A stretch of 39,489 nt of DNA from Bacteroidales bacterium (GCA_016926375.1 JAFGOR010000082.1:1-39489); one strand, 5' to 3'; numbered from the stretch's first letter, positions 27,448 through 35,446 are shown. Translations and numbers: made by a program. The notes: a model not told the origin generated them from the letters alone.

Positions 27448-28026
27448 AAAAAGCTTGAATTAGGAGATTGGGATGCTGTGCTGAAATGGTCATACAGTTT
27501 AGCAAGCAAATACGCCATTGAAAATCTGGTACCGATAGGAGTAACTTCTGCCAGAAAATTTGATGCCTATAAACGTGCGAAAAAGCCGTTACCCCGAAAA
27601 TTTCCCCGGATTCCGGATGAATACTTTACCAGAAAAGGTTCCTGGAAAGGATGGAGGGACTTTCTTGGTTACCCCGAGCACAAAAGATCGCGGTTTTACC
27701 TGAATTACAGAGATGCTTCACGTGTATCCCGTGAAGCAAATATCAGGAACTCCAAAGAATATATTAGTTGGAAAGATCGCCCGTCAAACCTGCCTTCCCG
27801 TCCTGAGTATTTCTACAAGGAATGGAATGGATGGAAGGATTTCCTGGGAACAAGCTTCAAAGCGCCTGATCCCCGGCATTACACAAAACTTAAGGTTGCT
27901 GATGTCCGCATCATCAAGCACCAGTTGAAAATGGGAATTCCGGGATCCGTTTTGGCAAAAACGTTTAAAGTATCTGAAATGCAGATTAGCCGTATCAAGC
28001 ACGGCGAAAACTGGAACGATATTTAG
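27445..28026 (+). CDS. Small protein with W-x-x-W-x-DFLG repeats and a C-terminal HTH
   Basis: The 193-residue basic protein has two copies of a motif resembling the repeat unit seen in some phage-type integrases and related proteins: RIPDEYFTRKGSWKGWRDFLG (about residues 55-75) and SRPEYFYKEWNGWKDFLG (about 115-133). A third, degenerate piece, EYISWKDRPSNLP, lies between them. The C-terminal 45 residues look like a helix-turn-helix: VADVRIIKHQLKMGIPGSVLAK then FKVSEMQISRIKHGENW. There is no recombinase catalytic domain. It is probably a DNA-binding protein; an inverted repeat covers its start codon. Same-strand neighbours are an unknown protein and an RRM protein. Confidence 0.7.
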   Translation: MKKLELGDWDAVLKWSYSLASKYAIENLVPIGVTSARKFDAYKRAKKPLPRKFPRIPDEYFTRKGSWKGWRDFLGYPEHKRSRFYLNYRDASRVSREANIRNSKEYISWKDRPSNLPSRPEYFYKEWNGWKDFLGTSFKAPDPRHYTKLKVADVRIIKHQLKMGIPGSVLAKTFKVSEMQISRIKHGENWNDI

Positions 28027-28121
28027 AAAATCCTTTTGCTGCATCAACGTGTCAGCTAAAAAATTGCTTTTCCTGTTTTTTCTTCGTAACTTGTATAGAA
28101 TTACCTAAATTCCATCATTTT

Positions 28122-28391
28122 ATGACTATCTATGTAGGTAACATCAGTTACACCTTAGGTGAAGATGACATCAGGAACATCTTCGAAGTTATGGGAAGCG
28201 TTGAAACGGTTAAACTCATTCGCGACAAGCGAACCGGTAAATCAAAGGGCTATTGTTTCATTGAAATGCCGGACAAAAAAGAGGCCATGGAAGCCATTAA
28301 TGCCCTTGATGGCAAAGATGTAGCCGGCAGAAATCTGCGGGTTATTAAAGCGCACTCCACCAAAAAAGTTAAGGAAGAGGTGGAGGGCTGA
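28122..28391 (+). CDS. RRM-domain RNA-binding protein
   Basis: The 89-residue protein is a single RNA recognition motif. RNP2 is IYVGNI (residues 3-8) and RNP1 is KGYCFIEM (about residues 42-49), with the spacing expected of the fold, and a short Lys/Glu tail. Such small RRM proteins are common in Bacteroidota and Cyanobacteria, where they bind U-rich RNA and may affect mRNA fate. RNP1 has Tyr and Phe at the RNA-stacking positions. It has its own upstream gap of 95 bp with no clear TAnnTTTG box. Confidence 0.95.
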   Translation: MTIYVGNISYTLGEDDIRNIFEVMGSVETVKLIRDKRTGKSKGYCFIEMPDKKEAMEAINALDGKDVAGRNLRVIKAHSTKKVKEEVEG

Positions 28392-28420
28392 TGAGCGGGC
28401 CGACAGTATCTGCTTCTGAT

Positions 28421-28435
28421 TGTGCATTATGCACA
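28421..28435. other. Short hairpin between convergent RRM and TonB-receptor genes
   Basis: TGTGCA, loop TTA, TGCACA is a perfect 6-bp hairpin in the 77-bp gap between two convergent stops. There is no T-run, so it is at best a weak terminator or a transcript end protector. Confidence 0.35.
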
Positions 28436-28468
28436 GATTCGGGTACCGGGAGGCTGAACACATAATTG

Positions 28469-30493
28469 TTACTCAAACCTTACAACCATTCCCGCTTCCC
28501 AACAGCGGCCGGGTTGTATGACTGATCCGGCATCAATATACCGGGCGTTGAGGACATTCGATATCCCAAAAAACACTTGCAGTTTATGGATATTGTAAAT
28601 TATTGTCCCGTCAATAAACCAGAAAGGTTTGTTGACAATCGAAAAGTATCCTGATTCGGGCTGAAAACCTATTGTTTCGCCTTGCCTGTCCTGGTAGCTG
28701 ATGTTCCACGACAGTGATAGTACGTTTGTAAGACTCTGCCTGATTACAGTTGAAAACTTATGTTTCAAGTTGTAATATTTTGAAACCGAATCGGGAAGTG
28801 ATTTTCGGGTATCCAGGTATATATAGTTAGCAGAAAGCATTACAATACCTGCCTTATGAAGCCACCCGCGCGGATAAACAGTAAGATTGGAAGCAACACC
28901 CCAGGTGTTATGCCGGGTAAGATTAACCGGTCCAAACTTGTTAATCGTGTACGACCACAACCAATCGGTCATTCCCCTGCCCGAAGTAAAAAAACCGGTT
29001 ACCGTGCACTTTATATCCTCCCTGCTAAACTTCACACCACCTTCAAGCGACACCATCTTATTGGGATCAAGATCCAGGTTACCCTGGTTAACCGGGTCAA
29101 CATAGAACAAGTCAGTGAAAGTTGGCAGATGAAGCGCTCTGTTGATGCTCGTAAACAAGGTGAATTCATCGGACGCACGCAAACTGATATCCAGGCCGGG
29201 AATAATCGCCGGATTATCATCAAAACCGGAATTCCAGTTCACCATGATACCGGCTGTAATTCCCAACTTTCCAAGCTGTAAGTCTTCCTCATGAAAAATA
29301 CGGTAATTGATGCGCCCATAGTGCCGGGTGTACCAGGCACTATCGGTTCCCCGCACCTGTTTTGGCCGGATACTTTCTTTGCCGATATTGTTGCTGTAAA
29401 TGTGTTCATACCTGATGTCAAGCCCGGTCCATGCAGCATAATTCTTTTTGCTGTAGGTAACAATAAGCTGACCGCCAAGGGCATCGGTGAGATGGAAATT
29501 CTCATAGTATGCAGGATTATTGCGGTTTAACATAAAGTGATCCTTCTTTCTGCGCCAGTTGACCACAGGAGTAAGTTTCCATTTTTTTCCGGTTGAGAAC
29601 TTTATGCTGCCGAAAAACATATCTGTTTTCTCATACTGATCAGGATACCGGGGAGAATAAAACCCGCCTGCTCCAAACGATTTCAGTTGCATCCCGCCCT
29701 GAACATCGAGTGACATGAATTCTTGCTGAAGGCTTCCTCTGTAATACACATTCTCTATGCGGTAGTCGGTGTTGTAATTATACCCTTCAGACTCAGAACT
29801 GCCTATTGCCATATAGTTATTCCAATGGTTTGCCGGAATTCCGGCATGTATATACTGCCGGTTATAGCCATACCTTCCCAGGGTTTTTGATGCACTCATA
29901 CTTTTGCTGTTTCCAAGCCGGGTAATGATGTTAATTGCCCCGGTAAACGCGCCTGTGCCCAACACCCTGGCAGCTGAACCCTCAAGAATCTCAACTTTCT
30001 CAACAGTTCCAATATCAACAGGAACGTCCATTCCAAAATGTCCGGTTTGCGGATCATTCATACTGACACCGTTAATCAGTATCAGGGCGTGGTCATAGGA
30101 ACCACCCCGGATGTTCAAGTCAGCCTGCACTCCGACACCACCCCGCTGCCGAATGTCTACATTGGATGCAAACTCAAGAAGTCCCGCGATGCTTTGAATT
30201 CCCGATTTCTCAATCTCCTCGCGCTGAATGGTGGTGACCATGCGCGATACTTCAGAAAAAACGGACTGACTCCTTCTTCCGGTAACTTCAACTTCCTCTA
30301 TCTCATGAAAACCAATTTTGACGGTAGTTGTATCCACCTGCCCCATCATCAGCGGTGTTTTATTCACAAGGGAATAGGCCAGACAAAGAACACCTATTTT
30401 GATTACCCTGGAAAGGCTTGTAAATAGGGAATATTTCCTTCTGCTCCATTTCTTAAAACAAATTGTCCGGCCCGATTTCTCAATGTAATTCAT
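28469..30493 (-). CDS. TonB-dependent outer-membrane receptor (BtuB/CirA-like)
   Basis: The 674-residue protein lacks the N-terminal carboxypeptidase-like domain of SusC proteins. The plug domain has EIEEVEVTGRRSQSVFSEVSRMV, ADLNIRGGSYDHALILINGVSMNDPQTGHFG, and VEKVEILEGSAARVLGTGAFTGAINIITR, close to vitamin B12 and siderophore receptors. The barrel follows and ends in VVRF plus one residue. The N-terminal 50 residues contain the signal segment VIKIGVLCLAYSLV after a long basic stretch, so a later start may be real. No cobalamin riboswitch was recognised upstream, and no transport partner is adjacent. The ligand is unknown. Confidence 0.9.
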   Translation of the reverse strand: MNYIEKSGRTICFKKWSRRKYSLFTSLSRVIKIGVLCLAYSLVNKTPLMMGQVDTTTVKIGFHEIEEVEVTGRRSQSVFSEVSRMVTTIQREEIEKSGIQSIAGLLEFASNVDIRQRGGVGVQADLNIRGGSYDHALILINGVSMNDPQTGHFGMDVPVDIGTVEKVEILEGSAARVLGTGAFTGAINIITRLGNSKSMSASKTLGRYGYNRQYIHAGIPANHWNNYMAIGSSESEGYNYNTDYRIENVYYRGSLQQEFMSLDVQGGMQLKSFGAGGFYSPRYPDQYEKTDMFFGSIKFSTGKKWKLTPVVNWRRKKDHFMLNRNNPAYYENFHLTDALGGQLIVTYSKKNYAAWTGLDIRYEHIYSNNIGKESIRPKQVRGTDSAWYTRHYGRINYRIFHEEDLQLGKLGITAGIMVNWNSGFDDNPAIIPGLDISLRASDEFTLFTSINRALHLPTFTDLFYVDPVNQGNLDLDPNKMVSLEGGVKFSREDIKCTVTGFFTSGRGMTDWLWSYTINKFGPVNLTRHNTWGVASNLTVYPRGWLHKAGIVMLSANYIYLDTRKSLPDSVSKYYNLKHKFSTVIRQSLTNVLSLSWNISYQDRQGETIGFQPESGYFSIVNKPFWFIDGTIIYNIHKLQVFFGISNVLNARYIDAGSVIQPGRCWEAGMVVRFE

Positions 30494-30515
30494 GAATATT
30501 CAATTTGCTGACCGG

Positions 30516-30523
30516 CAAAAATA
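30516..30523 (-). promoter_or_regulatory. Putative -7 box of the TonB receptor gene
   Basis: Minus-strand TATTTTTG is a full TAnnTTTG match about 22 bp before the annotated start. No TTTG sits at the -33 distance. Its closeness to the start codon also fits a start further downstream. Confidence 0.4.
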
Positions 30524-30786
30524 GAAACTTATAACAACTTTTTCAGAATGTTGTTTTGAATTCAGATTAAACAACTTAAAAAATAAGTTATTAACAATGC
30601 CGCTTTTTTTGTGAAAGATTATTTGACACCCCGGCCTGAAAATCACACTTTGTATGTTGCTGATTATCTTATCTTTATTAAATGAACCGACAGCCCCCCT
30701 GGGGTTGTGCCAGTCAATCGACAAGGTTATAATTACATACAATTCAAATTAATGAAAAAATATGATTATAGATTTAATTTATTTGT

Positions 30787-30794
30787 TATTTTTG
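30787..30794 (+). promoter_or_regulatory. Putative -7 box of the small lipoprotein gene
   Basis: TATTTTTG is a full TAnnTTTG match, about 43 bp before the lipoprotein ATG. The -33 region is AT-rich without a clear TTTG. Confidence 0.5.
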
Positions 30795-30837
30795 TGCCGT
30801 TTAACCAATGTATCATTTACATCAAATTATTACGAAA

Positions 30838-31017
30838 ATGAAAAAAATAGCTTATTTGTTTGTTGCTTTTGCTTTCTTTGGTGTTATTGCCCTTAGTTCA
30901 TGCAAATCCAAAACTACCGAGCCTGCAGTTGAAGAAACTGTAGTTGAAGAAGTTATTGCTCCTGTTGTTGACTCAGCTGCTGCTATTGTTGACTCAGCTG
31001 CTGCTATTGTTGAGTAA
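30838..31017 (+). CDS. Small lipoprotein with duplicated C-terminal heptapeptide
   Basis: This 59-residue protein starts MKKIAYLFVAFAFF and has the lipobox ALSSC, with lipidated Cys at about residue 22. The mature part is only some 38 residues: KSK, an acidic Glu/Val stretch, then VDSAAAI twice and VE. ATG 30838 is chosen over an in-frame ATG at 30808, because it begins the signal peptide directly. The Ala/Val heptads could form a short helix or coiled coil, as in tiny abundant envelope lipoproteins, but this is inference. It has a clear -7 box and a strong terminator, suggesting a short, separately expressed mRNA. Confidence 0.85.
   Translation: MKKIAYLFVAFAFFGVIALSSCKSKTTEPAVEETVVEEVIAPVVDSAAAIVDSAAAIVE
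30967..31008 (+). repeat. 21-bp exact tandem duplication inside the lipoprotein gene
   Basis: Two identical 21-bp copies beginning GTTGACTCAGCTGC (30967-30987 and 30988-31008) encode the two VDSAAAI heptads. Exact identity, including third positions, suggests recent slippage or duplication; copy number may vary between strains. Confidence 0.9.
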
Positions 31018-31065
31018 TCCTACTGATTACCAATTTTAAAGGGGAAGAAATTAAAGAAAAGTAAG

Positions 31066-31107
31066 CACCCTTCAGGTATTAACTACCACCTGGAGGGTGT
31101 TTTTTTT
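31066..31107 (+). terminator. Terminator shared by convergent genes
   Basis: CACCCTTCAGGT and ACCTGGAGGGTG pair over 12 bp with one mismatch, followed by eight T. The T-run overlaps the stop codon of the minus-strand HD phosphohydrolase gene. Confidence 0.9.
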
Positions 31108-33247
31108 ATGGGTAAGAAATACGCACGTGGTATATGTTCTGAAGCCGCTTTTTGAAAACGTCACGTATGGTGGTTAAGTCTTTATAGGTAATTTGCGCAT
31201 CATTATATTGTTCATCAGTCATCTGAAATGTTATCACGGTATCAACCAGTTTGTCAATTGTTTCTGCTGTAATTGTTTTCAGGCTCCTGGAAGCTGCCTC
31301 AACTGAATCAGCCATCATCACAATCGCGGTTTCCTTTGACATGGGTTTTGGTCCCGGATAGGAAAACTTCTTCATATCTACATCCACTTCGGGATACCTG
31401 CTTAAAAAAGACTTATAAAAATACTGCACCATGGTGGTTCCATGGTGTGTCCGGATGAAATCCACAATGGCTTCGGGAAGTTTATTCCTGCGTGCCAATT
31501 CAATGCCTTTAACGACGTGGCTGATGATGATGCTTGCACTTTGTTCAAACTCAAGATGATCATGGGGGTTAACTGTATTCGTCTGGTTCTCTATAAAATA
31601 CATCGGCTCTTCCATTTTCCCGATATCGTGATACAAAGCACCGGCCCTTACCAGCAAAGGATTTCCTCCTACATGAAATACGGCATCCTCTGCCAGATTG
31701 GCAACCTGGAGGGAGTGCTGGAAAGTACCGGGGGCCAGCTCTGCCAGCTTTCTTAACAAGGGCTGGTTCGTATCCGACAGTTCCATAAGTGTTGCATCGG
31801 AAATAAATCCGAATACCTTCTCAAACATGTAAATAAGAGGATATGACATGAGTATCAGCAGGCCATTGATGCCAAACCAGCTGAAATACCTGTAATCAAT
31901 TTGTGAAAGACTTCCCTCCTGAACCATGCCAATACCTATATATATAATTGAATATGCCAGAATAACGGATAAAGAAGTTACAATAAGCTTGGATCGTCTG
32001 TATGCGTCTGTAAGGCTAATAATAGCAACCATTCCTGCCACAACATTCAGAAAGACAAACTCAAACCCATTGGGAACAAAAAAACCAACCAGCAGTACTG
32101 TGATAACATGGACAAATAAAGCAAGGCGGGAGTCATAAAAGGTCTTTAAAACAATGGGCAGGATGGCAAAAGGCAGCAGGTATACGCTCACCAGGTTGAA
32201 TTTTAAAGCTGTACTGGCAACCAGGATCATCAGGATAACAATAAGAAGAATAAACAGAACACGCACATTGCTTTCCAGTACTTCTTTCCGGAAACTTTTC
32301 AGGAACATATAAATAAGCATCAACGAGGTAAGCACCAGGATGAATTTTCCTACGATGACAACAAACCGCTCCGAAGAGCCCAGGTTTCTTTCATATTCGC
32401 TCCTGAGAGATTCCAGCGCCATGTATTTATCATTGCTGATGTATTCACCTTTTGAAATGATCCCCTGCCCTTCCTGTATCAAACCCCTTGTAAGTGATAT
32501 GCTGTTTATCAGGCTCTTTCTGACATTTATTGATTTCACCTCATCATAAACAACATTGATTGACAAATAGTTATTTAACTCAAAACCTTCAAAAAACCGT
32601 TCGTATTTCCGCACCGGGAGGTTGGTCTTTTTAGGAATACTGCTGCTTAATCGGTCCATTGCATGTTCATAAGCCAATTTTGGAGTATACAGTTCTGCAA
32701 TCGGCATATTGCCGGCAACATTACCCCTGACAACAGTAACTTCATCAAAAGGCACCTTTCCGTTTACTTCCACCGGTGCAAGATCCACGATTCCTTTGCG
32801 ATAAATGTCTCTCACAATAGTTACAAGAAATGTGCGGTATTCCTGTTCCAGCTGCCGGTTAACCTGGAATCTTCCGTCATTCCGGTACACTTCCCGCGAA
32901 GGAATCCGGAACTTTGAAATGGAAAATTCCACCCACCTGGCGCTGAAGTCTTCCTCCAGTTCTTCGATGCGCTGGGCAGAAATTTGTGAATCGAAATTGA
33001 AAATGGGGCGGAATCCGTGAAGCACAGAGTCGCGCTCATGATTGATCTCGGTCTGCGATTTGTATACCGGAAATGTAAATGGTGCAGTCAAATCTTCATG
33101 TTTCCAAAACCCACCCTTCTGGTATTCATACATAAATTTTCCCTCTTGCGGCAAAAGATAGACGATCAGCAACGAAGTGCTTATAAATGCCAGCAGGATT
33201 AGAATGGTGCGGATATTTTTGCTAATATATTGAAGCAATTTCTTCAT
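31106..33247 (-). CDS. 7TM-HD family phosphohydrolase (PgpH-like)
   Basis: The 713-residue membrane protein has an N-terminal helix (about residues 12-31), a large extracytoplasmic region (to about 290), seven membrane helices (about 295-470), and a cytoplasmic HD domain. The HD domain carries the HDIG motif at about residues 540-543 (ALYHDIGKMEEP), with downstream metal ligands in NPHDHLEFEQS, RTHHGTT and MMADSVEAASRS. This is the layout of PgpH, a c-di-AMP phosphodiesterase in Listeria; several Bacteroidota homologues are annotated the same way. All HD residues appear intact. No c-di-AMP cyclase gene is in the window. It stands alone on the minus strand. Confidence 0.93.
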   Translation of the reverse strand: MKKLLQYISKNIRTILILLAFISTSLLIVYLLPQEGKFMYEYQKGGFWKHEDLTAPFTFPVYKSQTEINHERDSVLHGFRPIFNFDSQISAQRIEELEEDFSARWVEFSISKFRIPSREVYRNDGRFQVNRQLEQEYRTFLVTIVRDIYRKGIVDLAPVEVNGKVPFDEVTVVRGNVAGNMPIAELYTPKLAYEHAMDRLSSSIPKKTNLPVRKYERFFEGFELNNYLSINVVYDEVKSINVRKSLINSISLTRGLIQEGQGIISKGEYISNDKYMALESLRSEYERNLGSSERFVVIVGKFILVLTSLMLIYMFLKSFRKEVLESNVRVLFILLIVILMILVASTALKFNLVSVYLLPFAILPIVLKTFYDSRLALFVHVITVLLVGFFVPNGFEFVFLNVVAGMVAIISLTDAYRRSKLIVTSLSVILAYSIIYIGIGMVQEGSLSQIDYRYFSWFGINGLLILMSYPLIYMFEKVFGFISDATLMELSDTNQPLLRKLAELAPGTFQHSLQVANLAEDAVFHVGGNPLLVRAGALYHDIGKMEEPMYFIENQTNTVNPHDHLEFEQSASIIISHVVKGIELARRNKLPEAIVDFIRTHHGTTMVQYFYKSFLSRYPEVDVDMKKFSYPGPKPMSKETAIVMMADSVEAASRSLKTITAETIDKLVDTVITFQMTDEQYNDAQITYKDLTTIRDVFKKRLQNIYHVRISYP

Positions 33248-33660
33248 ATTTGAGACAATGACGGTGTTTTAAGTGGTGCCATGAATAGTTTTTGCAAATG
33301 TTGCCAACAAATTAATAAAAATAATCCTTTCACAATCAATAAACAACAAATCTTTATTCATGTTCATCGGGTTGAACAAATGGTCAGACAGGTCTGAAAC
33401 CAATGGACTGATATGTGCTGAGCATGCCTTTTACTATTTATCGGTCAATTCCCATATAAAATTTTGATTTCACCTGTGTTTACTGGTCAATCCGGTTGAC
33501 AGCTTTTAGTTTTCCGGCGGCAACAAGGCTTAAAAAAGGAATAATTTTATTTCATGAATAACCTTTTTCAGCTATTCATCGTAATACAATATCAGTGAGT
33601 AAATTATTAAATACTGAATTTTTAAATTTTACTATTGTTCATATCTAAAACTAAAACATT
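33248..33660. other. 413-bp divergent intergenic region
   Basis: AT-rich, no gene. It holds a perfect palindromic pair TCAGAC-AG-GTCTGA (33384-33397), which could be an operator for either flanking gene. Near the right end TACTATTG comes within one mismatch of a -7 box. Nothing else stands out. Confidence 0.5.
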
Positions 33661-34332
33661 ATGAAAAAACTGGTTTTATTGCTTACCGTTTGTCTTCTTT
33701 TTGGTCTGAAAGGATACAGTCAGTTTGCTTTTGGGGTTGCTCCCGGCTTGTCAACCAACACAGCCTATTTTGGCTTTAAGGCAGGCAAGGTAGTTCCTTA
33801 TATTGGTTTTCAGTATGCCAATGTAAAGTTTAAGATGGTTCAAAGTGGTGTAGAATGGACAGGAACTGAACAGGAAGATTATGAAAACGAAATAAAGGTT
33901 TCAGGTAATATGTATGTGCCTAACCTTGGTGTTAAATTCTTTGCCATTGAACATAACAAGCTTAAAGCCTATTTTAATTTAAGTATCGCCAAGCCCATTA
34001 TCAGGGCAAAAGTTACAGAAGATGGCGATGATGTTGAAGACTTTTATCACAATGGAGAATATGGCAATATAAATGAGATTCTGAAAGATGTTAAGCTGTT
34101 AGGTGGTGAATTTGGTTTTGGCGTTGAATATTTCTTCGATGACAATTTCAGCCTCGGTGGTGAATTTGGACTCAGGTATTTTGGCGGTTCCTATTCTGAC
34201 AAATGGGAGGAAGATGTATATAATGGCAGTGATTATGATGAAGAAGATTTTGAGAGTAAAATCAGAATTGGTTTAATGCCAACCTATTCTAAAATCACAC
34301 TTAACTTCTATTTTGGTGGAAAGGGTGAATAA
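33661..34332 (+). CDS. Outer-membrane beta-barrel-like secreted protein
   Basis: The 223-residue protein has a clean signal peptide (MKKLVLLLTVCLLFGLKGYSQ, cleavage after Ser-Gln region near residue 21). Alternating hydrophobic strands rich in Gly, Tyr and Phe follow (VVPYIGFQYANVKFKM, LGGEFGFGVEYFF, FSLGGEFGLRYFGG), and it ends in KITLNFYFGGKGE. This is the pattern of small outer-membrane barrel proteins of Bacteroidota. Acidic loops (DGDDVEDFYHN, DYDEEDFES) would face outward. No specific family is recognised. It is a single-gene unit closed by a terminator. Confidence 0.8.
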   Translation: MKKLVLLLTVCLLFGLKGYSQFAFGVAPGLSTNTAYFGFKAGKVVPYIGFQYANVKFKMVQSGVEWTGTEQEDYENEIKVSGNMYVPNLGVKFFAIEHNKLKAYFNLSIAKPIIRAKVTEDGDDVEDFYHNGEYGNINEILKDVKLLGGEFGFGVEYFFDDNFSLGGEFGLRYFGGSYSDKWEEDVYNGSDYDEEDFESKIRIGLMPTYSKITLNFYFGGKGE

Positions 34333-34384
34333 GCCTGTGCAATAAATAGCTGTTGTCTGAATAGCAAATAGGATAGCAGTAAAC

Positions 34385-34418
34385 AAAAAAAAGGCGCGAG
34401 TTATCGTGCCTTTTTTTT
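34385..34418 (+). terminator. Rho-independent terminator after the barrel protein gene
   Basis: An A-run plus GGCGCGA pairs with TCGTGCC plus an eight-T run, with loop GTTA and one G-T wobble. The element repeats begin just downstream. Confidence 0.85.
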
Positions 34419-34431
34419 ATCCGGAATACCC

Positions 34432-34547
34432 CCCCGCTCGGCGAAGTTTTCTTAACTTCGTCGCTTCTATTTTGTAGTCTCTGACTACCATTTAAATTGT
34501 CTTCCATGACTATCCAATGTCAACTATTGGTACAAAAGAATCCAATC
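34432..34547 (+). repeat. Hairpin element, long copy 1
   Basis: The copy begins CCCCGCTCGGCGAAG. It holds hairpin 1 (GGCGAAGTT-TTCTT-AACTTCGTC, with one changed base in the right arm), hairpin 2 (GTAGTC-TCT-GACTAC), and hairpin 3 (CCAAT-GTCAACT-ATTGG). It is followed after 10 bp by a near-identical second copy, giving a 127-bp period. Confidence 0.92.
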
Positions 34548-34557
34548 CCGCATAAAA

Positions 34558-34674
34558 CCCCTGCTCGGCGAAGTTTTCTTAACTTCGCCGCTTCTATTTT
34601 GTAGTCTCTGACTACCATTTAAATTGTTTTCCATGGCAATCCAATGTCAACTATTGGTAAAAAAGAATCCAATC
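34558..34674 (+). repeat. Hairpin element, long copy 2
   Basis: Near-identical to copy 1 (a few substitutions and one extra T near the start). Hairpin 1 is here perfect: GGCGAAGTT-TTCTT-AACTTCGCC. Hairpins 2 and 3 are identical to copy 1. Confidence 0.92.
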
Positions 34675-34831
34675 AACAATTTGAAATATCAAAAAATATA
34701 GTCCTACCTGATCTTTTATTTGATAACCGGTTGACATAACAGCATCAATCTATTACCATGAACAAATTAAAAGTACTCAGAAAATGGCTATTTCAAAAGA
34801 AGATAATTAAAAAAATTTCAGCTGAACCAAG

Positions 34832-34894
34832 CGAATGGTAGTCGCAGACTACGTTTTAAAGAAGGCGAAGTTAAGAAAACTTCGCCTAGCGGGG
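34832..34894 (-). repeat. Hairpin element, short copy 3 (left flank of the toxin-antitoxin unit)
   Basis: A 63-bp copy in the opposite orientation to copies 1 and 2. On the plus strand it begins CGAATGGTAGTCGCAG and ends CTTCGCCTAGCGGGG. It holds hairpin 2 with loop GCA and a perfect hairpin 1, but no hairpin 3. It is identical over all 63 bp to copy 4. Confidence 0.95.
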
Positions 34895-34916
34895 GCAACA
34901 GTATTTATTTTTTGAT

Positions 34917-35204
34917 CTATAGGAGATTATTCAAGTCTTGTCTTCCTATAATCGCCATTATTTCAACTATATCATTACTTATTCTATAGTAGATACTATC
35001 TGATCCGCAAACACAACGTCTGTAACCTTTCCTAATATAATCAACCGATTCAAAAGAAAATGGCCTTTGGGCAATTATTTCAAAGTATTCAAAGAAGGTA
35101 TCAAAATATTTGTCAGCTTGAGAAAGTCCGAATCTTTCAACACCAAAATGATGAATACGAATCAAATCTTCTTTAGCTTCATTACTCAATCTATATTTAG
35201 CCAT
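34917..35204 (-). CDS. ParE/RelE-family toxin of a type II toxin-antitoxin pair
   Basis: The 95-residue protein has the RelE/ParE fold pattern: YRLSNEAKEDLIRIHHFGVERFG at the N-terminus, AQRPFSFESVDYIRKGYRR in the middle, then SIYYRISNDIVEIMAIIGRQD at the C-terminal strands. The pattern I-x-x-Y-x-x-G-x-R-R and the closing IIGRQD are closer to ParE-type gyrase toxins than to RelE ribosome-dependent nucleases. The target is inferred, not shown. The gene overlaps the antitoxin gene by 8 bp. Its stop lies 22 bp from the 63-bp repeat copy 3. Confidence 0.9.
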   Translation of the reverse strand: MAKYRLSNEAKEDLIRIHHFGVERFGLSQADKYFDTFFEYFEIIAQRPFSFESVDYIRKGYRRCVCGSDSIYYRISNDIVEIMAIIGRQDLNNLL

Positions 35205-35436
35205 TAAGCAACGACTTTGATTGTTTCAGAATTTGTTCCTTAGTATTGTCCGTAAATCCACTTCTTTCAGATTTATCCAATTTTGCTCTAATCCAGTCAA
35301 TTTGAACTTGCTGCTTTCTTGCTTGGCGAATCAAATCGTTGATGAGTTCACTTTTACTTGAATATTCTTGGCTATCCAATTGCGCTTTTAGCCACTCATC
35401 ATTTGGTTTTGTAAACGAAATACTTTGCCTTGCCAT
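35197..35436 (-). CDS. ParD-like antitoxin (ribbon-helix-helix)
   Basis: The 79-residue protein begins MARQSISFTKPNDEWLKAQLDSQEYSSKSELINDLIRQA. That is a ribbon-helix-helix DNA-binding domain of the ParD type (beta strand, then two helices separated by a Ser-x-Ser turn). A charged C-terminal part would bind the toxin. It is the first gene of the pair and should repress its own promoter. An inverted repeat overlapping an excellent promoter -7 box lies just upstream. Length and order (antitoxin first, 8-bp overlap) are standard. Confidence 0.9.
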   Translation of the reverse strand: MARQSISFTKPNDEWLKAQLDSQEYSSKSELINDLIRQARKQQVQIDWIRAKLDKSERSGFTDNTKEQILKQSKSLLNG

Positions 35437-35446
35437 AATATTACAT

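Larger units (their letters stand above)
30494..30837. other. 344-bp divergent intergenic region
   Basis: AT-rich gap between the TonB receptor gene and the small lipoprotein gene. It holds -7 boxes at both ends and no convincing gene. A GC-richer patch near 30690-30720 (CCCCCCTGGGG) gives a short imperfect hairpin, but no riboswitch architecture could be drawn. Confidence 0.6.
34333..34916. other. 584-bp repeat-rich intergenic region
   Basis: No convincing gene. It contains a terminator (34385-34418), two long tandem copies of a hairpin element (34432-34674), an AT-rich stretch with a 27-codon ORF starting at 34758, and one short inverted copy of the element (34832-34894). Confidence 0.8.

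Noticed and set aside
30494-30837. Cobalamin riboswitch upstream of the BtuB-like receptor
   Set aside because: No B12-box or conserved multi-stem layout could be recognised; only a short GC patch and a possible -7 box are present.
34301-34507. A 68-residue minus-strand ORF across the terminator and repeat copy 1
   Set aside because: It runs through a terminator and a hairpin repeat and has low-complexity composition; not a gene.
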